In this document: positions 27,807-36,645 of the stretch, piece by piece
How the letters are laid out: each line of letters opens with the position of its first letter
Numbering within the stretch: the stretch's first letter is position 1
Source: Kurthia huakuii LAM0618
GTDB lineage: Bacteria; Bacillota; Bacilli; Bacillales_A; Planococcaceae
Length of the DNA: 64,000 bases
Assembly: GCF_000505545.1 (NCBI RefSeq)
Contig: NZ_AYTB01000007.1
Location: 248,001 to 312,000, forward strand
Reading direction: 5' to 3'
The notes under the pieces: generated by a model
Seen by the model: only the letters and a program-made list of their open reading frames with translations
Told to the model about the DNA's origin: nothing
Databases searched by the model: none
Made by a program: the position numbers and the translations under genes

Positions 27807-28670
27807 ATGCGAGATCAGGCTGAAAAATTACGCTTAAAAATGGAAAACAAACGCGTTGCTACTTCTATTGGGGTAATTAGTGGAAAAGGTGGAGTTGGAA
27901 AAAGTAATTTTTCTACTAATTTCTCGTTTAATATGGCAAAAAAAGGATATGAAATAGTTATAGTTGATATGGATATAGGAATGGGAAATGTCCATATATT
28001 GTTAGGTAAAAAGACTAAAAGGACGTTAATGGAATATTTGACAGGTCAATATAGTTTAGAAGATGTAAAGGAGCCATTTTTAGATAATATAGACTATATA
28101 AGTGGTGGTTCTGCAATGGCGACAGTGATTGAATGGAATGATTTGATGTTTGAGCGTTTATTATCTGTTTTTGAATTACTTCAACAACGTTATGATTATA
28201 TTATCTTTGATATGGGGGCAGGTGCTACAGAATGGTCATTGCAATTAATAGAAACTTTAGATGATATTATTGTTATTTCCACAACAGAACCTACTGCTAT
28301 TATGGATGCTTATTCCATGATGAAGTATGTTCATATGCGAAATTCGCTTAAGAATATGTACATCGTATGTAATCGAACATTAACAATAGATGAAGGAAAA
28401 CAGACATTGAAACGTTTACAGAATACAGCACAGCAGTTTCTTCAAAAAGAATTAAAGATTTTAGGGTCTATTCCAGAAGATATTCATGTTCGTAAAGCTG
28501 TACAACAACAACAATTGTTTTCAGTTTTATATGAGCGCGCTCCAGCGACAAAGGCAATACAAAAAATTGTGGAAACATATGAGACCGGGCATATAAAGTC
28601 GCTCGATGAAATGGATGAAAATCGCTTTATGAATGCATTAAAAAGTATTTTTAGTAAAGGGCGTGGATAA
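27807..28670 (+). CDS. flhG: MinD-like ATPase FlhG (YlxH)
   Basis: Deviant Walker-A ATPase that stimulates FlhF and limits flagellar number. It has 287 residues. The P-loop is SGKGGVGKSNFS near residues 25-36 with the signature lysine, followed by IVDMDIGMGNVHILLG. The N-terminal peptide (MRDQAEKLRLKM) is where FlhF activation resides in homologues. A C-terminal helix may mediate membrane contact. AAGGAG precedes the ATG. Confidence 0.95.
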   Translation: MRDQAEKLRLKMENKRVATSIGVISGKGGVGKSNFSTNFSFNMAKKGYEIVIVDMDIGMGNVHILLGKKTKRTLMEYLTGQYSLEDVKEPFLDNIDYISGGSAMATVIEWNDLMFERLLSVFELLQQRYDYIIFDMGAGATEWSLQLIETLDDIIVISTTEPTAIMDAYSMMKYVHMRNSLKNMYIVCNRTLTIDEGKQTLKRLQNTAQQFLQKELKILGSIPEDIHVRKAVQQQQLFSVLYERAPATKAIQKIVETYETGHIKSLDEMDENRFMNALKSIFSKGRG

Positions 28671-28671
28671 C

Positions 28672-29802
28672 ATGGTAGTAACAAAAAAGTTATTAATTGT
28701 GGATGATTCAGCATTTATGAGAAAGTTGATAGGTGATTTTTTTGTAGATGTTCCAACTATTGAAGTGATTGGAACAGCAAGAAATGGCCAAGATGCACTT
28801 GAAAAAATAAAAGTTTTAAAACCAGATGTTGTGACACTAGACGTTGAAATGCCGAAATTAAATGGATTGGAAGCTTTGAAATTAATTATGGCAGATTGCC
28901 CGACGCCAGTAGTTATGCTTTCTAGTACGACAAAAGCTGGAGCAGAAATTACCGTAGAAGCAATGGCAAACGGCGCAGTAGATTTTATTGCTAAACCAAG
29001 CGGTACAATTTCGTTAGATTTACATAAAATTAAAGATGAGTTGGTGCATAAGGTTTTACAAGCTGCTAGTGTATCTGTTGCAAAATTACGGAAAACAACG
29101 CCAGCAACATCATTTATGTTAAATAGTAATAGTACTTCTAAAAAAGTTATTTCAAAACCAATTGTTACGCCCACTAGATCGATAAGAACTGTATCAGCAA
29201 GCTCTAATAATTGGAACTCTCATGCTAATAAAAAATTAGTATTAGTAGGAACTTCTACTGGAGGGCCACGCGCGTTACAAGAAGTTATAACTAAAATACC
29301 GAAAAGTATAACAGCGCCCATTTTAATTGTTCAGCACATGCCGGCAGGATTTACAAAATCATTGGCGGCACGATTAGATACTTTATCGGAAATAACGGTT
29401 AAAGAAGCGGAAAATGGAGATATTCTCCAAGCTGGAGTCGCTTATATTGCTCCGGGTGGATACCATATGAAACTTCAAAAAGTCGGTATGTCTGTGGGGG
29501 TTAAATTAGATAATATGGAAGCGCCAAGGGGTGGCCATCGTCCTGCTGTAGATGTTTTGTATGAAAGTGCCAGTGAGTTATTAGATTATGATAAATTAGC
29601 AGTTATCATGACAGGGATGGGTTCGGATGGTACAAAAGGCTTAGAAATTTTAAAGAAAACAGGTAATGTAAAAGCAATTTCAGAATCTGCTCATACATGT
29701 GTAGTATATGGAATGCCAAAAGCAGCATTCGAGACAGGGTTAATTGATGATGTAGAAGATGTAGATGATATTGCACATACAATTATGAAATATATTCCAT
29801 AG
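28672..29802 (+). CDS. cheB: Chemotaxis methylesterase CheB
   Basis: Phosphorylation-activated methylesterase/deamidase that resets chemoreceptors. ATG 28672 (one base after the flhG stop) is chosen over GTG 28663. It has 376 residues. Receiver domain with DDSAFMRKL and phosphorylation Asp57 (VTLDVEMP). The linker carries Ser/Thr. The catalytic domain has Ser in GTSTGGPRAL, His in VQHMPAGFT and Asp in MTGMGSDG. Confidence 0.96.
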   Translation: MVVTKKLLIVDDSAFMRKLIGDFFVDVPTIEVIGTARNGQDALEKIKVLKPDVVTLDVEMPKLNGLEALKLIMADCPTPVVMLSSTTKAGAEITVEAMANGAVDFIAKPSGTISLDLHKIKDELVHKVLQAASVSVAKLRKTTPATSFMLNSNSTSKKVISKPIVTPTRSIRTVSASSNNWNSHANKKLVLVGTSTGGPRALQEVITKIPKSITAPILIVQHMPAGFTKSLAARLDTLSEITVKEAENGDILQAGVAYIAPGGYHMKLQKVGMSVGVKLDNMEAPRGGHRPAVDVLYESASELLDYDKLAVIMTGMGSDGTKGLEILKKTGNVKAISESAHTCVVYGMPKAAFETGLIDDVEDVDDIAHTIMKYIP

Positions 29803-29816
29803 GAGGAGGCTTAATT

Positions 29817-31877
29817 ATGGATACAAACCAATATTTAGAAGTATTCATTGATGAAAGTACTGAACATTTACAATCGTGTAACGAGAATTTATTAGCATTG
29901 GAGCAAAATCCACATGATTTATCAATCGTGAATGAAATTTTCCGCAATGCGCATACGTTAAAAGGAATGTCTGCAACAATGGGATTTGAAGATTTAGCAG
30001 ATTTAACGCATAAAATGGAAAATGTTTTAGATGCAATTCGTAACGAAAAAATCGAAGTGTCCCCTGAAATTTTAGATGTTGTTTTTGAATCAATTGATCA
30101 CCTTGAAGCGATGATTGGAGATATTTCAGAAGGTGGAGACGGAAAGCGTAATGTTGTCGAAACGGTTGAAAAATTAAAACGTATCGAGAATGGTGAGGCA
30201 ATTAATGGTACCAACGAAAAAGCTTTAGTAGATGATATTACAGAAACTATAAAAATTTCTGCAACATCGCTTAATTATGATGATTTTGAACGTACAATTA
30301 TTGAACAATCACATGAACAAGGGTTTGAAACATATGAAATCGCTATTAGTTTACGAGATGATTGTCTTTTAAAAGCAGCTCGAGTATTTATGGTGTTTGA
30401 AGTACTGGAGAAAAATGGGGATGTTATTAAGTCAGTCCCTGCTGTAGAACAATTAGAAGCAGAGCAATTTGATACAGACTTCTCAATTGCTTTTGTGACA
30501 AAAGAAGATATAACTGTTGTAGAAAAATTATTAGGTAAAGTATCGGAAGTAGAAAAAGTAGTTATTCAAAAATTAAACTCTGAAGTAACACATGAAGTTG
30601 AATCTCTAGTTGTTGCATCAACAGCGAAAAGTGTAGAAGTAGAAGTTCCTGTACAAACAACAACGAAAGCAGTGCCTGATTCGACGGCAAAGCAGGTAGA
30701 AAAACCAACTAAAACTGCGCATGCAACAAGCAAGACAATTCGAGTTAATATTGAAAGATTAGATATTCTTATGAATTTATTCGAAGAGTTAGTTATTGAT
30801 CGCGGACGCTTACAATCGATTGCTGCAGAGTTAAATCATAATGAGTTAAATGAATCAGTAGAGCGTATGTCGCGCGTATCAAGCGACTTACAAAATATTA
30901 TTTTAAATATGCGTATGGTTCCCGTAGAAACAGTATTCAACCGTTTCCCGAAAATGGTTCGACAATTATCACGAGATTTAAATAAAAAAGTAAAATTGGA
31001 TATTATTGGCGCAGAGACAGAGTTGGATCGTACGGTAATTGATGAAATTGGAGACCCTCTTGTGCATTTAATTCGTAACTCATTAGATCATGGTGTTGAG
31101 AGTCCAGAAATACGTTTAGCTGCAGGCAAACCGGAAGAAGGTCATGTTGAGCTACGAGCATATCATAGTGGTAATCACGTATTTATCGAAATAGAGGACG
31201 ATGGTGCTGGCATCAATAAAGAGCGCGTCTTAAGCAAAGCTTTAGAAAAAGGCGTTGTTACGCCAGAAATAGCTTCAAAATTGACAGATAATCAAATAAA
31301 TGAATTGATTTTAGCATCGGGGTTCTCAACAGCGGAGGTATTATCAGATATTTCAGGACGTGGTGTAGGATTAGACGTTGTAAAATCAACGATTGAATCA
31401 TTAGGTGGCAACATTACAATTGAATCTGAAGAAGGAAAAGGTTCATTATTCTCTGTACAATTGCCTCTTACACTATCAATTATCTCAGTAATGTTAATTG
31501 AAATTGAGCAAGAAACTTATGCGATTCCTTTATCATCAATCATTGAAACGTCAATTATTCGTAAATCGGATATTATGAATGCGCATAATCAAAAAGTAAT
31601 TGATTTCCGCGGAAAAGTTGTACCACTTGTTTTCTTAGAAGAAATTTTTGAAGTACCACGAAATGATAATGAGGAAGATGACTTTCATTCGATTGTTATT
31701 GTAAGGAAAGGCGACAAAATGGCGGGGCTAGTTGTGGATTCATTTATTGGCCAACAAGAAATTGTTCTCAAATCTTTAGGGAATTATTTAACGAATGTTT
31801 TTGCTATTTCAGGCGCAACAATTTTAGGTAACGGTCAAGTAGCGTTAATTATTGATTGTAATTCACTTATTAAATAA
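29817..31877 (+). CDS. cheA: Chemotaxis histidine kinase CheA
   Basis: Receptor-coupled kinase that phosphorylates CheY and CheB. It has 686 residues. The P1 domain carries phospho-acceptor His46 (NAHTLKGMSATMGF). A P2-like segment and Thr/Ala-rich linker lead to the dimerisation domain (about 305-365). The kinase domain has LIRNSLDHGVESPE as N box, EDDGAGI as G1 and DISGRGVGLDVV as G2. The C-terminal CheW-like domain starts near 555. GGAGGAGG precedes the ATG. cheW follows after 14 bases. Confidence 0.97.
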   Translation: MDTNQYLEVFIDESTEHLQSCNENLLALEQNPHDLSIVNEIFRNAHTLKGMSATMGFEDLADLTHKMENVLDAIRNEKIEVSPEILDVVFESIDHLEAMIGDISEGGDGKRNVVETVEKLKRIENGEAINGTNEKALVDDITETIKISATSLNYDDFERTIIEQSHEQGFETYEIAISLRDDCLLKAARVFMVFEVLEKNGDVIKSVPAVEQLEAEQFDTDFSIAFVTKEDITVVEKLLGKVSEVEKVVIQKLNSEVTHEVESLVVASTAKSVEVEVPVQTTTKAVPDSTAKQVEKPTKTAHATSKTIRVNIERLDILMNLFEELVIDRGRLQSIAAELNHNELNESVERMSRVSSDLQNIILNMRMVPVETVFNRFPKMVRQLSRDLNKKVKLDIIGAETELDRTVIDEIGDPLVHLIRNSLDHGVESPEIRLAAGKPEEGHVELRAYHSGNHVFIEIEDDGAGINKERVLSKALEKGVVTPEIASKLTDNQINELILASGFSTAEVLSDISGRGVGLDVVKSTIESLGGNITIESEEGKGSLFSVQLPLTLSIISVMLIEIEQETYAIPLSSIIETSIIRKSDIMNAHNQKVIDFRGKVVPLVFLEEIFEVPRNDNEEDDFHSIVIVRKGDKMAGLVVDSFIGQQEIVLKSLGNYLTNVFAISGATILGNGQVALIIDCNSLIK

Positions 31878-31891
31878 GAGAGGTGTTCAAG

Positions 31892-32344
31892 ATGACAGAA
31901 AATGTAACAATGGACGTCGAAGTAATGAAAGTAATTGTTTTTCAATTAGGTGATAAAGAATATGCATTACCGGTTGAACAAGTACAAGGTATTGAAAAAA
32001 TGATGCATATTACGCGTGTCCCACGAACCGCATATTATGTGAAAGGCGTTATTAACTTGCGAGGTGTTGTAACACCAATTATTGATTTACGTGATCGTTT
32101 TGGCGTTACAACAACGGTAAGTAACGAAAATACTCGTATCATTATCATTTCTGAAGAAGATATGGAAGTAGGCTTTATTGTAGATGCAGCAAATGATGTA
32201 ATGGATATAGCAAAAGAGACAATTGAGCCTCAACCAGAAGTAGTTGGCTCATTAGAAGAAGAATTTATTTCAGGTGTCGCTAATATAGGGAATCGTTTAT
32301 TAATTTTATTAAATTTAGAAAAAGTTTTAAGTACGTTAAAATAA
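31892..32344 (+). CDS. cheW: Chemotaxis coupling protein CheW
   Basis: Adaptor between receptors and CheA. ATG 31892 with GAGAGG eight bases upstream is preferred over GTG 31883. It has 150 residues. The motif VKGVINLRGVVTPIIDLRDRFG (residues about 50-71, positions read from the translation) is the family signature, followed by the second beta-barrel lobe ending LLNLEKVLSTL. Confidence 0.96.
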   Translation: MTENVTMDVEVMKVIVFQLGDKEYALPVEQVQGIEKMMHITRVPRTAYYVKGVINLRGVVTPIIDLRDRFGVTTTVSNENTRIIIISEEDMEVGFIVDAANDVMDIAKETIEPQPEVVGSLEEEFISGVANIGNRLLILLNLEKVLSTLK

Positions 32345-32357
32345 GAGGGGATTTTTG

Positions 32358-32987
32358 ATGGATATACAACAAATTACTTCTTTTCATTTAGATGTATTAA
32401 AAGAAATTGGTAATATTGGTGCAGCTCATGCAGCTACAGCTTTGTCATCATTACTTAATACAAAAATTGATATGCATGTACCTCAAGTAGAAATGGTAAC
32501 GTTTAACGATATGATGGAACGTGTAGGTGGTGCAGAAACATTTGTGACAGGAATTTATTTACGAATTGATGGGGATATCTCGGGTGGTATGTTCTTTATT
32601 ATGCCAGTTGAACAAGCAAATCAATTAATTCGTAAGCTAATTCATGACGAAACTTTTAATTTTGCACAATCACCATCAGAGCTAGGTCTATCGGCTATGC
32701 AAGAAATGGGCAACATTTTATCAGGATCCTACTTATCGGCACTTTCTGATTTTACAAGTTTAAAATTGTATCCGACTCCTCCAGCATTAGCAAGTGACAT
32801 GTTTGGAGCAATTATTAGTATTGGTTTAATAGAAGTATCACAAATTAGTGATTATGTTATCGTAATAGATACATCGATTATTGAACAAGATGAAAAAGAT
32901 GGTACAGAAGAAGTCAGCGGTCACTTTTTCTTAATTCCAGATCCGGATTCATTTTCTACAATCTTTACGTCGTTAGGTGTACAATAA
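32358..32987 (+). CDS. cheC: CheY-P phosphatase CheC
   Basis: Adaptation protein of the CheC/CheD/CheY-P loop. ATG 32358 lies behind GAGGGG. It has 209 residues and two Glu-x-x-Asn phosphatase motifs, LKEIGNIGAAHAATAL (about residues 14-29) and MQEMGNILSGSYLSAL. It lacks the SpoA domain that FliY carries. cheD begins one base after its stop codon. Confidence 0.96.
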   Translation: MDIQQITSFHLDVLKEIGNIGAAHAATALSSLLNTKIDMHVPQVEMVTFNDMMERVGGAETFVTGIYLRIDGDISGGMFFIMPVEQANQLIRKLIHDETFNFAQSPSELGLSAMQEMGNILSGSYLSALSDFTSLKLYPTPPALASDMFGAIISIGLIEVSQISDYVIVIDTSIIEQDEKDGTEEVSGHFFLIPDPDSFSTIFTSLGVQ

Positions 32988-32988
32988 A

Positions 32989-33486
32989 ATGTTCACGAAT
33001 TTAGACGTTGTTAAAGTAGGAATTGCACAATTAGATGTTGCGATACATACACAAACAATTCGCACGTCCGGATTAGGCTCTTGTGTAGGTGTTGTTATCT
33101 ATGATGAATCAAAGCAAATAGCAGGTTTAGTACATGTTATGCTGCCAGATTCAGCTCTTAGTAGAGGAGGTCAGCTGACCGTCGCAAAATTTGCTGACAC
33201 AGGAGTACCTGCTTTAGTTGAAATTATGAAAAAGAGGGGGGCGATTCCCTTCAAATTGAAAGCTAAAATTGCTGGTGGTGCACAGATGTTTAAATTCACA
33301 TCAAATCAAGATTCTATGCGTATAGGACCTCGGAATGTCGACGCGGTAAAAGATCAATTAAGAAAACTAGGTATTCCGATTATTGCTGAAGATACGGGTG
33401 GGAATAGTGGTCGTACGATTGAATTCAATCCTCAAACATCAAAGCTACAAATACGTACAGTAAATCAAGGAGTGAAAGATATTTAA
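32989..33486 (+). CDS. cheD: Chemoreceptor glutamine deamidase CheD
   Basis: Deamidates receptor glutamines and binds CheC. ATG 32989 is used (GTG 32977 overlaps cheC). It has 165 residues. The cysteine hydrolase triad is suggested by Cys in TSGLGSCVGVV, His in GLVHVMLPDS and a downstream Thr. GGAQMFKF is conserved. The stop codon TAA shares its last base with the ATG of the next gene (TAATG), so the two are coupled. Confidence 0.95.
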   Translation: MFTNLDVVKVGIAQLDVAIHTQTIRTSGLGSCVGVVIYDESKQIAGLVHVMLPDSALSRGGQLTVAKFADTGVPALVEIMKKRGAIPFKLKAKIAGGAQMFKFTSNQDSMRIGPRNVDAVKDQLRKLGIPIIAEDTGGNSGRTIEFNPQTSKLQIRTVNQGVKDI

Positions 33487-33827
33487 TGGCAGGAACATTT
33501 TACATTAATTGCTGGGCTAGCCTTGGTTCTTTTGCGATTTACTTTTTATTGATATTTCAAACTGCTCGTACACCAAGTGAGATTCTTATACAATCTTTCA
33601 CAGTAGCATTTGTTGTATTTATAGTAACTTTTATTGTTCGCTTTTTAATTGGATATGCATTTTATACACCTCAATTGGAGGAGAATGTAGTAGAAGAACA
33701 CACGGAAGAACTACAAGAAGAGTCATCAACAAATCAAACAGTAAAAATTGAAAAGAACAATATAGAGGAAACACAGGCGAAAGAAGTAGCGCAAGTAGTA
33801 AAAACATTAATGGCACAAGAAAATTAA
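33486..33827 (+). CDS. Unrecognised two-helix membrane protein between cheD and sigD
   Basis: I do not recognise this 113-residue protein. It has two hydrophobic segments, about residues 9-25 (CWASLGSFAIYFLLIFQ) and 36-57. A Glu/Gln/Asn-rich acidic tail (about 63-113) is predicted to be cytoplasmic or disordered. The ATG overlaps the cheD stop by one base, so it belongs to the fla/che operon. B. subtilis has sigD directly after cheD. A motility-related membrane role is plausible from position only. Confidence 0.8.
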   Translation: MAGTFYINCWASLGSFAIYFLLIFQTARTPSEILIQSFTVAFVVFIVTFIVRFLIGYAFYTPQLEENVVEEHTEELQEESSTNQTVKIEKNNIEETQAKEVAQVVKTLMAQEN

Positions 33828-34010
33828 GGATAGAAGGATTGTTCTAGAATTTCAACATGAGCAGCATTTTTGGATACGAAGAAAAATGGTTTTCGACTAT
33901 TTTTTCTTTGAGTTTACAAAAGTGCAACATGATAATTGAAATTGTTAAGAGCAATCCTTTTATTTTGCACAGATTCTGTAGTATATACATTCCAAAATAT
34001 AGGTGAGATT

Positions 34011-34019
34011 TGTTATAAT
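34011..34019 (+). promoter_or_regulatory. Candidate extended -10 promoter of sigD
   Basis: TGTTATAAT is a perfect extended -10 element 40 bases before the sigD start; the -35 position (TCCAAA, 33991) is weak. It lies in the 231-base gap 33828-34058, the largest gap inside the fla/che operon, which otherwise holds nothing recognisable. An internal promoter would let sigD be expressed independently. Confidence 0.5.
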
Positions 34020-34058
34020 GATTGAAGGGAATGTTGTTAAAGTTAGGAGGATAATTTG

Positions 34059-34826
34059 ATGCAAACAACTTCAGCAGAAGAGCAAAAACTATGGCAAAGT
34101 TGGAAAGCCAATCGAGATCCTCATGCAGGAGACGTATTAATGCGAAAGTATAAACCGTTAGTATCTTATCATGTTCAACGAATCGCCGTTGGGTTACCCA
34201 AAAGTGTATCTCGTGATGAATTAAATAGTTTAGGTATGATGGGATTATTTGACGCTTTAAATAAATTTGATCCAACAAGAGATTTAAAATTTGATACGTA
34301 TGCTTCGTTTCGAGTGCGTGGAGCAATTATAGATGGCCTTAGAAAAGAGGATTGGTTACCACGTTCGGCTCGAGAAAAGACAAAGAAGATGGATGCTCTT
34401 ATTGAGGAAATGGAACAACGGTTACAACGTCATGTGACGCCAGAAGAAGTAGCTGATGAGTTGAACATTACAGTTGATGAAGTATTCCAAACAGTTCGAG
34501 AACATTTTGCTTCGAATATCTTATCAATGGATGAGCAGTTGCAAGATGATGAATCAGATCATAAATCTTTTTCGATTCGAGATGATTCAATCAGAACACC
34601 CGAACAAGAAGCGATGCAGGCAGAGTTAATACAAGATTTATCTGCTAGTATTTTAAAATTAAATGATAAAGAACAATTAGTATTAAGTTTATTTTATACA
34701 GAAGAACTGACGTTAACTGAGATTGGAGAAATGTTGGAATTATCAACTTCTAGAATTTCGCAAATCCATTCAAAAGCATTATTTAAATTGCGTAATTTAT
34801 TAACAGATGAAATGAAAAACCTATAA
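34059..34826 (+). CDS. sigD: RNA polymerase sigma factor SigD (FliA type)
   Basis: Directs transcription of flagellin, stator, autolysin and chemoreceptor genes. ATG 34059 lies eight bases after AGGAGG; TTG 34056 is possible. It has 255 residues. Region 2 contains ELNSLGMMGLFDALNKFDP and FDTYASFRVRGAIIDGLR, region 3 is near residues 110-160, and region 4 (LTLTEIGEMLELSTSRISQI) is the helix-turn-helix reading the -35. It lies near the 3' end of the operon, as in B. subtilis, where distance affects its level. Confidence 0.97.
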   Translation: MQTTSAEEQKLWQSWKANRDPHAGDVLMRKYKPLVSYHVQRIAVGLPKSVSRDELNSLGMMGLFDALNKFDPTRDLKFDTYASFRVRGAIIDGLRKEDWLPRSAREKTKKMDALIEEMEQRLQRHVTPEEVADELNITVDEVFQTVREHFASNILSMDEQLQDDESDHKSFSIRDDSIRTPEQEAMQAELIQDLSASILKLNDKEQLVLSLFYTEELTLTEIGEMLELSTSRISQIHSKALFKLRNLLTDEMKNL

Positions 34827-34844
34827 ATTAACGGAGGAATCGCA

Positions 34845-35153
34845 ATGTCGTTAAAAAGTGTCGAGCTTCAGATTGCGTTACCTAAAACATTTGAAGCGGG
34901 AAAAATAGCTGATAATGCACAACAATATGTAAATGGAAACCAGGCAATGGCTCAAATGGCTACAGAAAAGCAGATGTTGAAAAATCGTATGACAGTTTTA
35001 GAGACAGAAGACACTGCTCAAATAGGAGATGAGCATCCCGATAAACGGAAGCAGCCTCATGGGGAGTCACATACTAACAATGAACAGCGTCAATCTAAAG
35101 AACAATCGGCTCATCACCCGTTTAAAGGGAATTTTGTTGATTTTAGTGGTTAG
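34845..35153 (+). CDS. Unrecognised small hydrophilic protein after sigD
   Basis: 102 residues, no recognised domain, no membrane segment. The N-terminal half (SVELQIALPKTFEAGKIADN...) could form helices. The C-terminal half is rich in His, Gln, Glu and Lys (HPDKRKQPHGES...) and probably disordered, ending in KGNFVDFSG. ACGGAGGAAT lies before the ATG and it sits 18 bases after sigD and 11 before swrB, so it is surely cotranscribed with them. Function unknown. Confidence 0.75.
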   Translation: MSLKSVELQIALPKTFEAGKIADNAQQYVNGNQAMAQMATEKQMLKNRMTVLETEDTAQIGDEHPDKRKQPHGESHTNNEQRQSKEQSAHHPFKGNFVDFSG

Positions 35154-35164
35154 GAGATTGAATA

Positions 35165-35653
35165 ATGACTAGTCTAGTGATAATCTTCCTCATCATTGCA
35201 CAATGCTTAAGTTTTTATTTTATTGTCCTTTTAAATTTGAAAATTACTCGTTTAAAAGAAATAGAAGAAAAGCAAAAGCAACTGAAAGATGATATGGATG
35301 ATTCAATAGGTGTCTATTTAGCTGAAATGAAAGATGAAAATGATCGTTTAATTCAAGAAATAAAAAGCATAAAAGTAGATTCATCCCCAAATAGAGATGT
35401 GGAACAACAGCAGACAAAACCTAGAGATAATAAACAACAACATGAAAAAAATTTATCAATACAAAATGATTTTGAAACACCCAAAGCTTATGTAAAAAAA
35501 GCCTATCAACAGCAGCGACATACTGCAAAAGAGCCTACAATTGAAGAACAAGTGATAAAGATGTATAAAGAAGGGTTTTCAATTTCCGACATTGCTAAAA
35601 AATTAAATCAAGGTAAAACTGAAGTTGAGTTATTATTGAAATTTCAGCAATAA
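35165..35653 (+). CDS. swrB: SwrB-like swarming motility protein (YlxL)
   Basis: Position after sigD and architecture match B. subtilis SwrB, which activates the flagellar export apparatus. It has 162 residues: one N-terminal membrane helix (about 3-24), a coiled coil (about 28-72), a Gln/Lys-rich linker, and a C-terminal helix-turn-helix-like end (EEQVIKMYKEGFSISDIAKK and LNQGKTEVELLLKFQ). Sequence conservation in this family is low, so the name relies on context. It is the last gene of the fla/che operon. Confidence 0.75.
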   Translation: MTSLVIIFLIIAQCLSFYFIVLLNLKITRLKEIEEKQKQLKDDMDDSIGVYLAEMKDENDRLIQEIKSIKVDSSPNRDVEQQQTKPRDNKQQHEKNLSIQNDFETPKAYVKKAYQQQRHTAKEPTIEEQVIKMYKEGFSISDIAKKLNQGKTEVELLLKFQQ

Positions 35654-35666
35654 CTCAATAAAATAG

Positions 35667-35695
35667 TTGCTAGTGAATAGGGACTATGGTATATT
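35667..35695 (+). promoter_or_regulatory. Sigma-A promoter of rpsB
   Basis: TTGCTA (35667-35672), a 17-base spacer and TATATT (35690-35695) with an extended TGG before the -10. Transcription should begin near 35702. Confidence 0.75.
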
Positions 35696-35701
35696 ATCAA
35701 T

Positions 35702-35822
35702 TGGTGTTATTATTACACACGCACTCTGATATATGGAGTGGTGCTTTGATAAATCAAAGTTCTCTATATAAGTGATGAATGCGGAGGAAAATTAAATCAA
35801 AACCTTTAGGAGGAACCAAAAC
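35702..35822 (+). promoter_or_regulatory. Structured 5' leader of rpsB
   Basis: A 120-base untranslated leader with a hairpin CACTC...GAGTG (about 35722-35740) and CTTTGAT-AA-ATCAAAG (about 35744-35759). Two ribosome binding-like sites occur, GGAGG near 35783 and AGGAGG near 35809; only the latter fits rpsB. It may serve S2 autoregulation, but I cannot match it to a known leader family. Confidence 0.4.
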
Positions 35823-36551
35823 ATGTCAGTAATTTCAATGAAACAATTACTAGAAGCTGGTGTACACTTCGGTCACCAAACTCGCCGTTGGAATCCAAAA
35901 ATGAAAAAATTCATCTTTGTTGAACGTAACGGTATCTACATTATCGATTTACAAAAAACAGTTAAAAAATTAGAAGAAGCTTATGACTTCATGCGCCAAG
36001 TTGGTGCAGAAGGCGGTAAAGTTCTTTTTGTTGGTACTAAAAAACAAGCTCAAGAAGCTATTAAAGAAGAAGCTGAACGTTCAGGTAACTACTACATTAA
36101 CCAACGCTGGTTAGGTGGTACATTAACTAACTTCGGTACTATTCAAAAACGTATCGCACGTTTAAAAGAAATCGAACGTATGGAAGAAGATGGTACTTTC
36201 GAAGTACTTCCTAAAAAAGAAGTTGTTCAACTTAAAAAACAACACGAACGTCTTGTACGTTTCTTAGGCGGTATCCGCGATATGCAAGCTATTCCAGATG
36301 TAATGTTCGTAGTTGATCCACGTAAAGAACGTATTGCTGTTGCAGAAGCACACAAATTAAACATTCCAATTGTGGCTATGGTTGATACTAACTGTGATCC
36401 AGATGAAATTGATTACGTTATTCCATCAAACGATGACGCAATCCGCGCTGTAAAATTAATCACTTCTAAAATGGCTGATGCTTTAATCGAGTCTAAACAA
36501 GGTGAAGAAGAAGCGCAAGTTGAAGCTACAGAAGAAGCTTCAGCTGAGTAA
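35823..36551 (+). CDS. rpsB: 30S ribosomal protein S2
   Basis: Primary component of the small subunit, contacting the 16S rRNA head/body junction. It has 242 residues, the usual length. Motifs [20 protein letters not shown] at the start, [12 protein letters not shown] in the middle, and [20 protein letters not shown] near the end. The tail is Glu/Ala-rich. Strong AGGAGG before the ATG. A terminator/attenuator separates it from tsf. Confidence 0.98.
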   Translation: MSVISMKQLLEAGVHFGHQTRRWNPKMKKFIFVERNGIYIIDLQKTVKKLEEAYDFMRQVGAEGGKVLFVGTKKQAQEAIKEEAERSGNYYINQRWLGGTLTNFGTIQKRIARLKEIERMEEDGTFEVLPKKEVVQLKKQHERLVRFLGGIRDMQAIPDVMFVVDPRKERIAVAEAHKLNIPIVAMVDTNCDPDEIDYVIPSNDDAIRAVKLITSKMADALIESKQGEEEAQVEATEEASAE

Positions 36552-36568
36552 TTTCTTATTTTAGAGAC

Positions 36569-36606
36569 AGGTGATAAGCGGATAATACCTCTTATCACCT
36601 TTTTTT
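36569..36606 (+). terminator. Terminator or attenuator between rpsB and tsf
   Basis: AGGTGATAAG (36569-36578) and CTTATCACCT (36591-36600) form a perfect 10-bp stem followed by seven T. Because tsf follows at 40 bases with no clear promoter, it probably reduces rather than blocks read-through. Confidence 0.85.
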
Positions 36607-36645
36607 GAGAAAATAAAATTTCCAATTGTATAGGAGGAACTATCA

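Noticed and set aside
28638-29174. Antisense frame of 178 codons opposite flhG/cheB
   Set aside because: It is a shadow of cheB codon usage, with Ser/Thr/Ile-rich nonsense composition and no motif.
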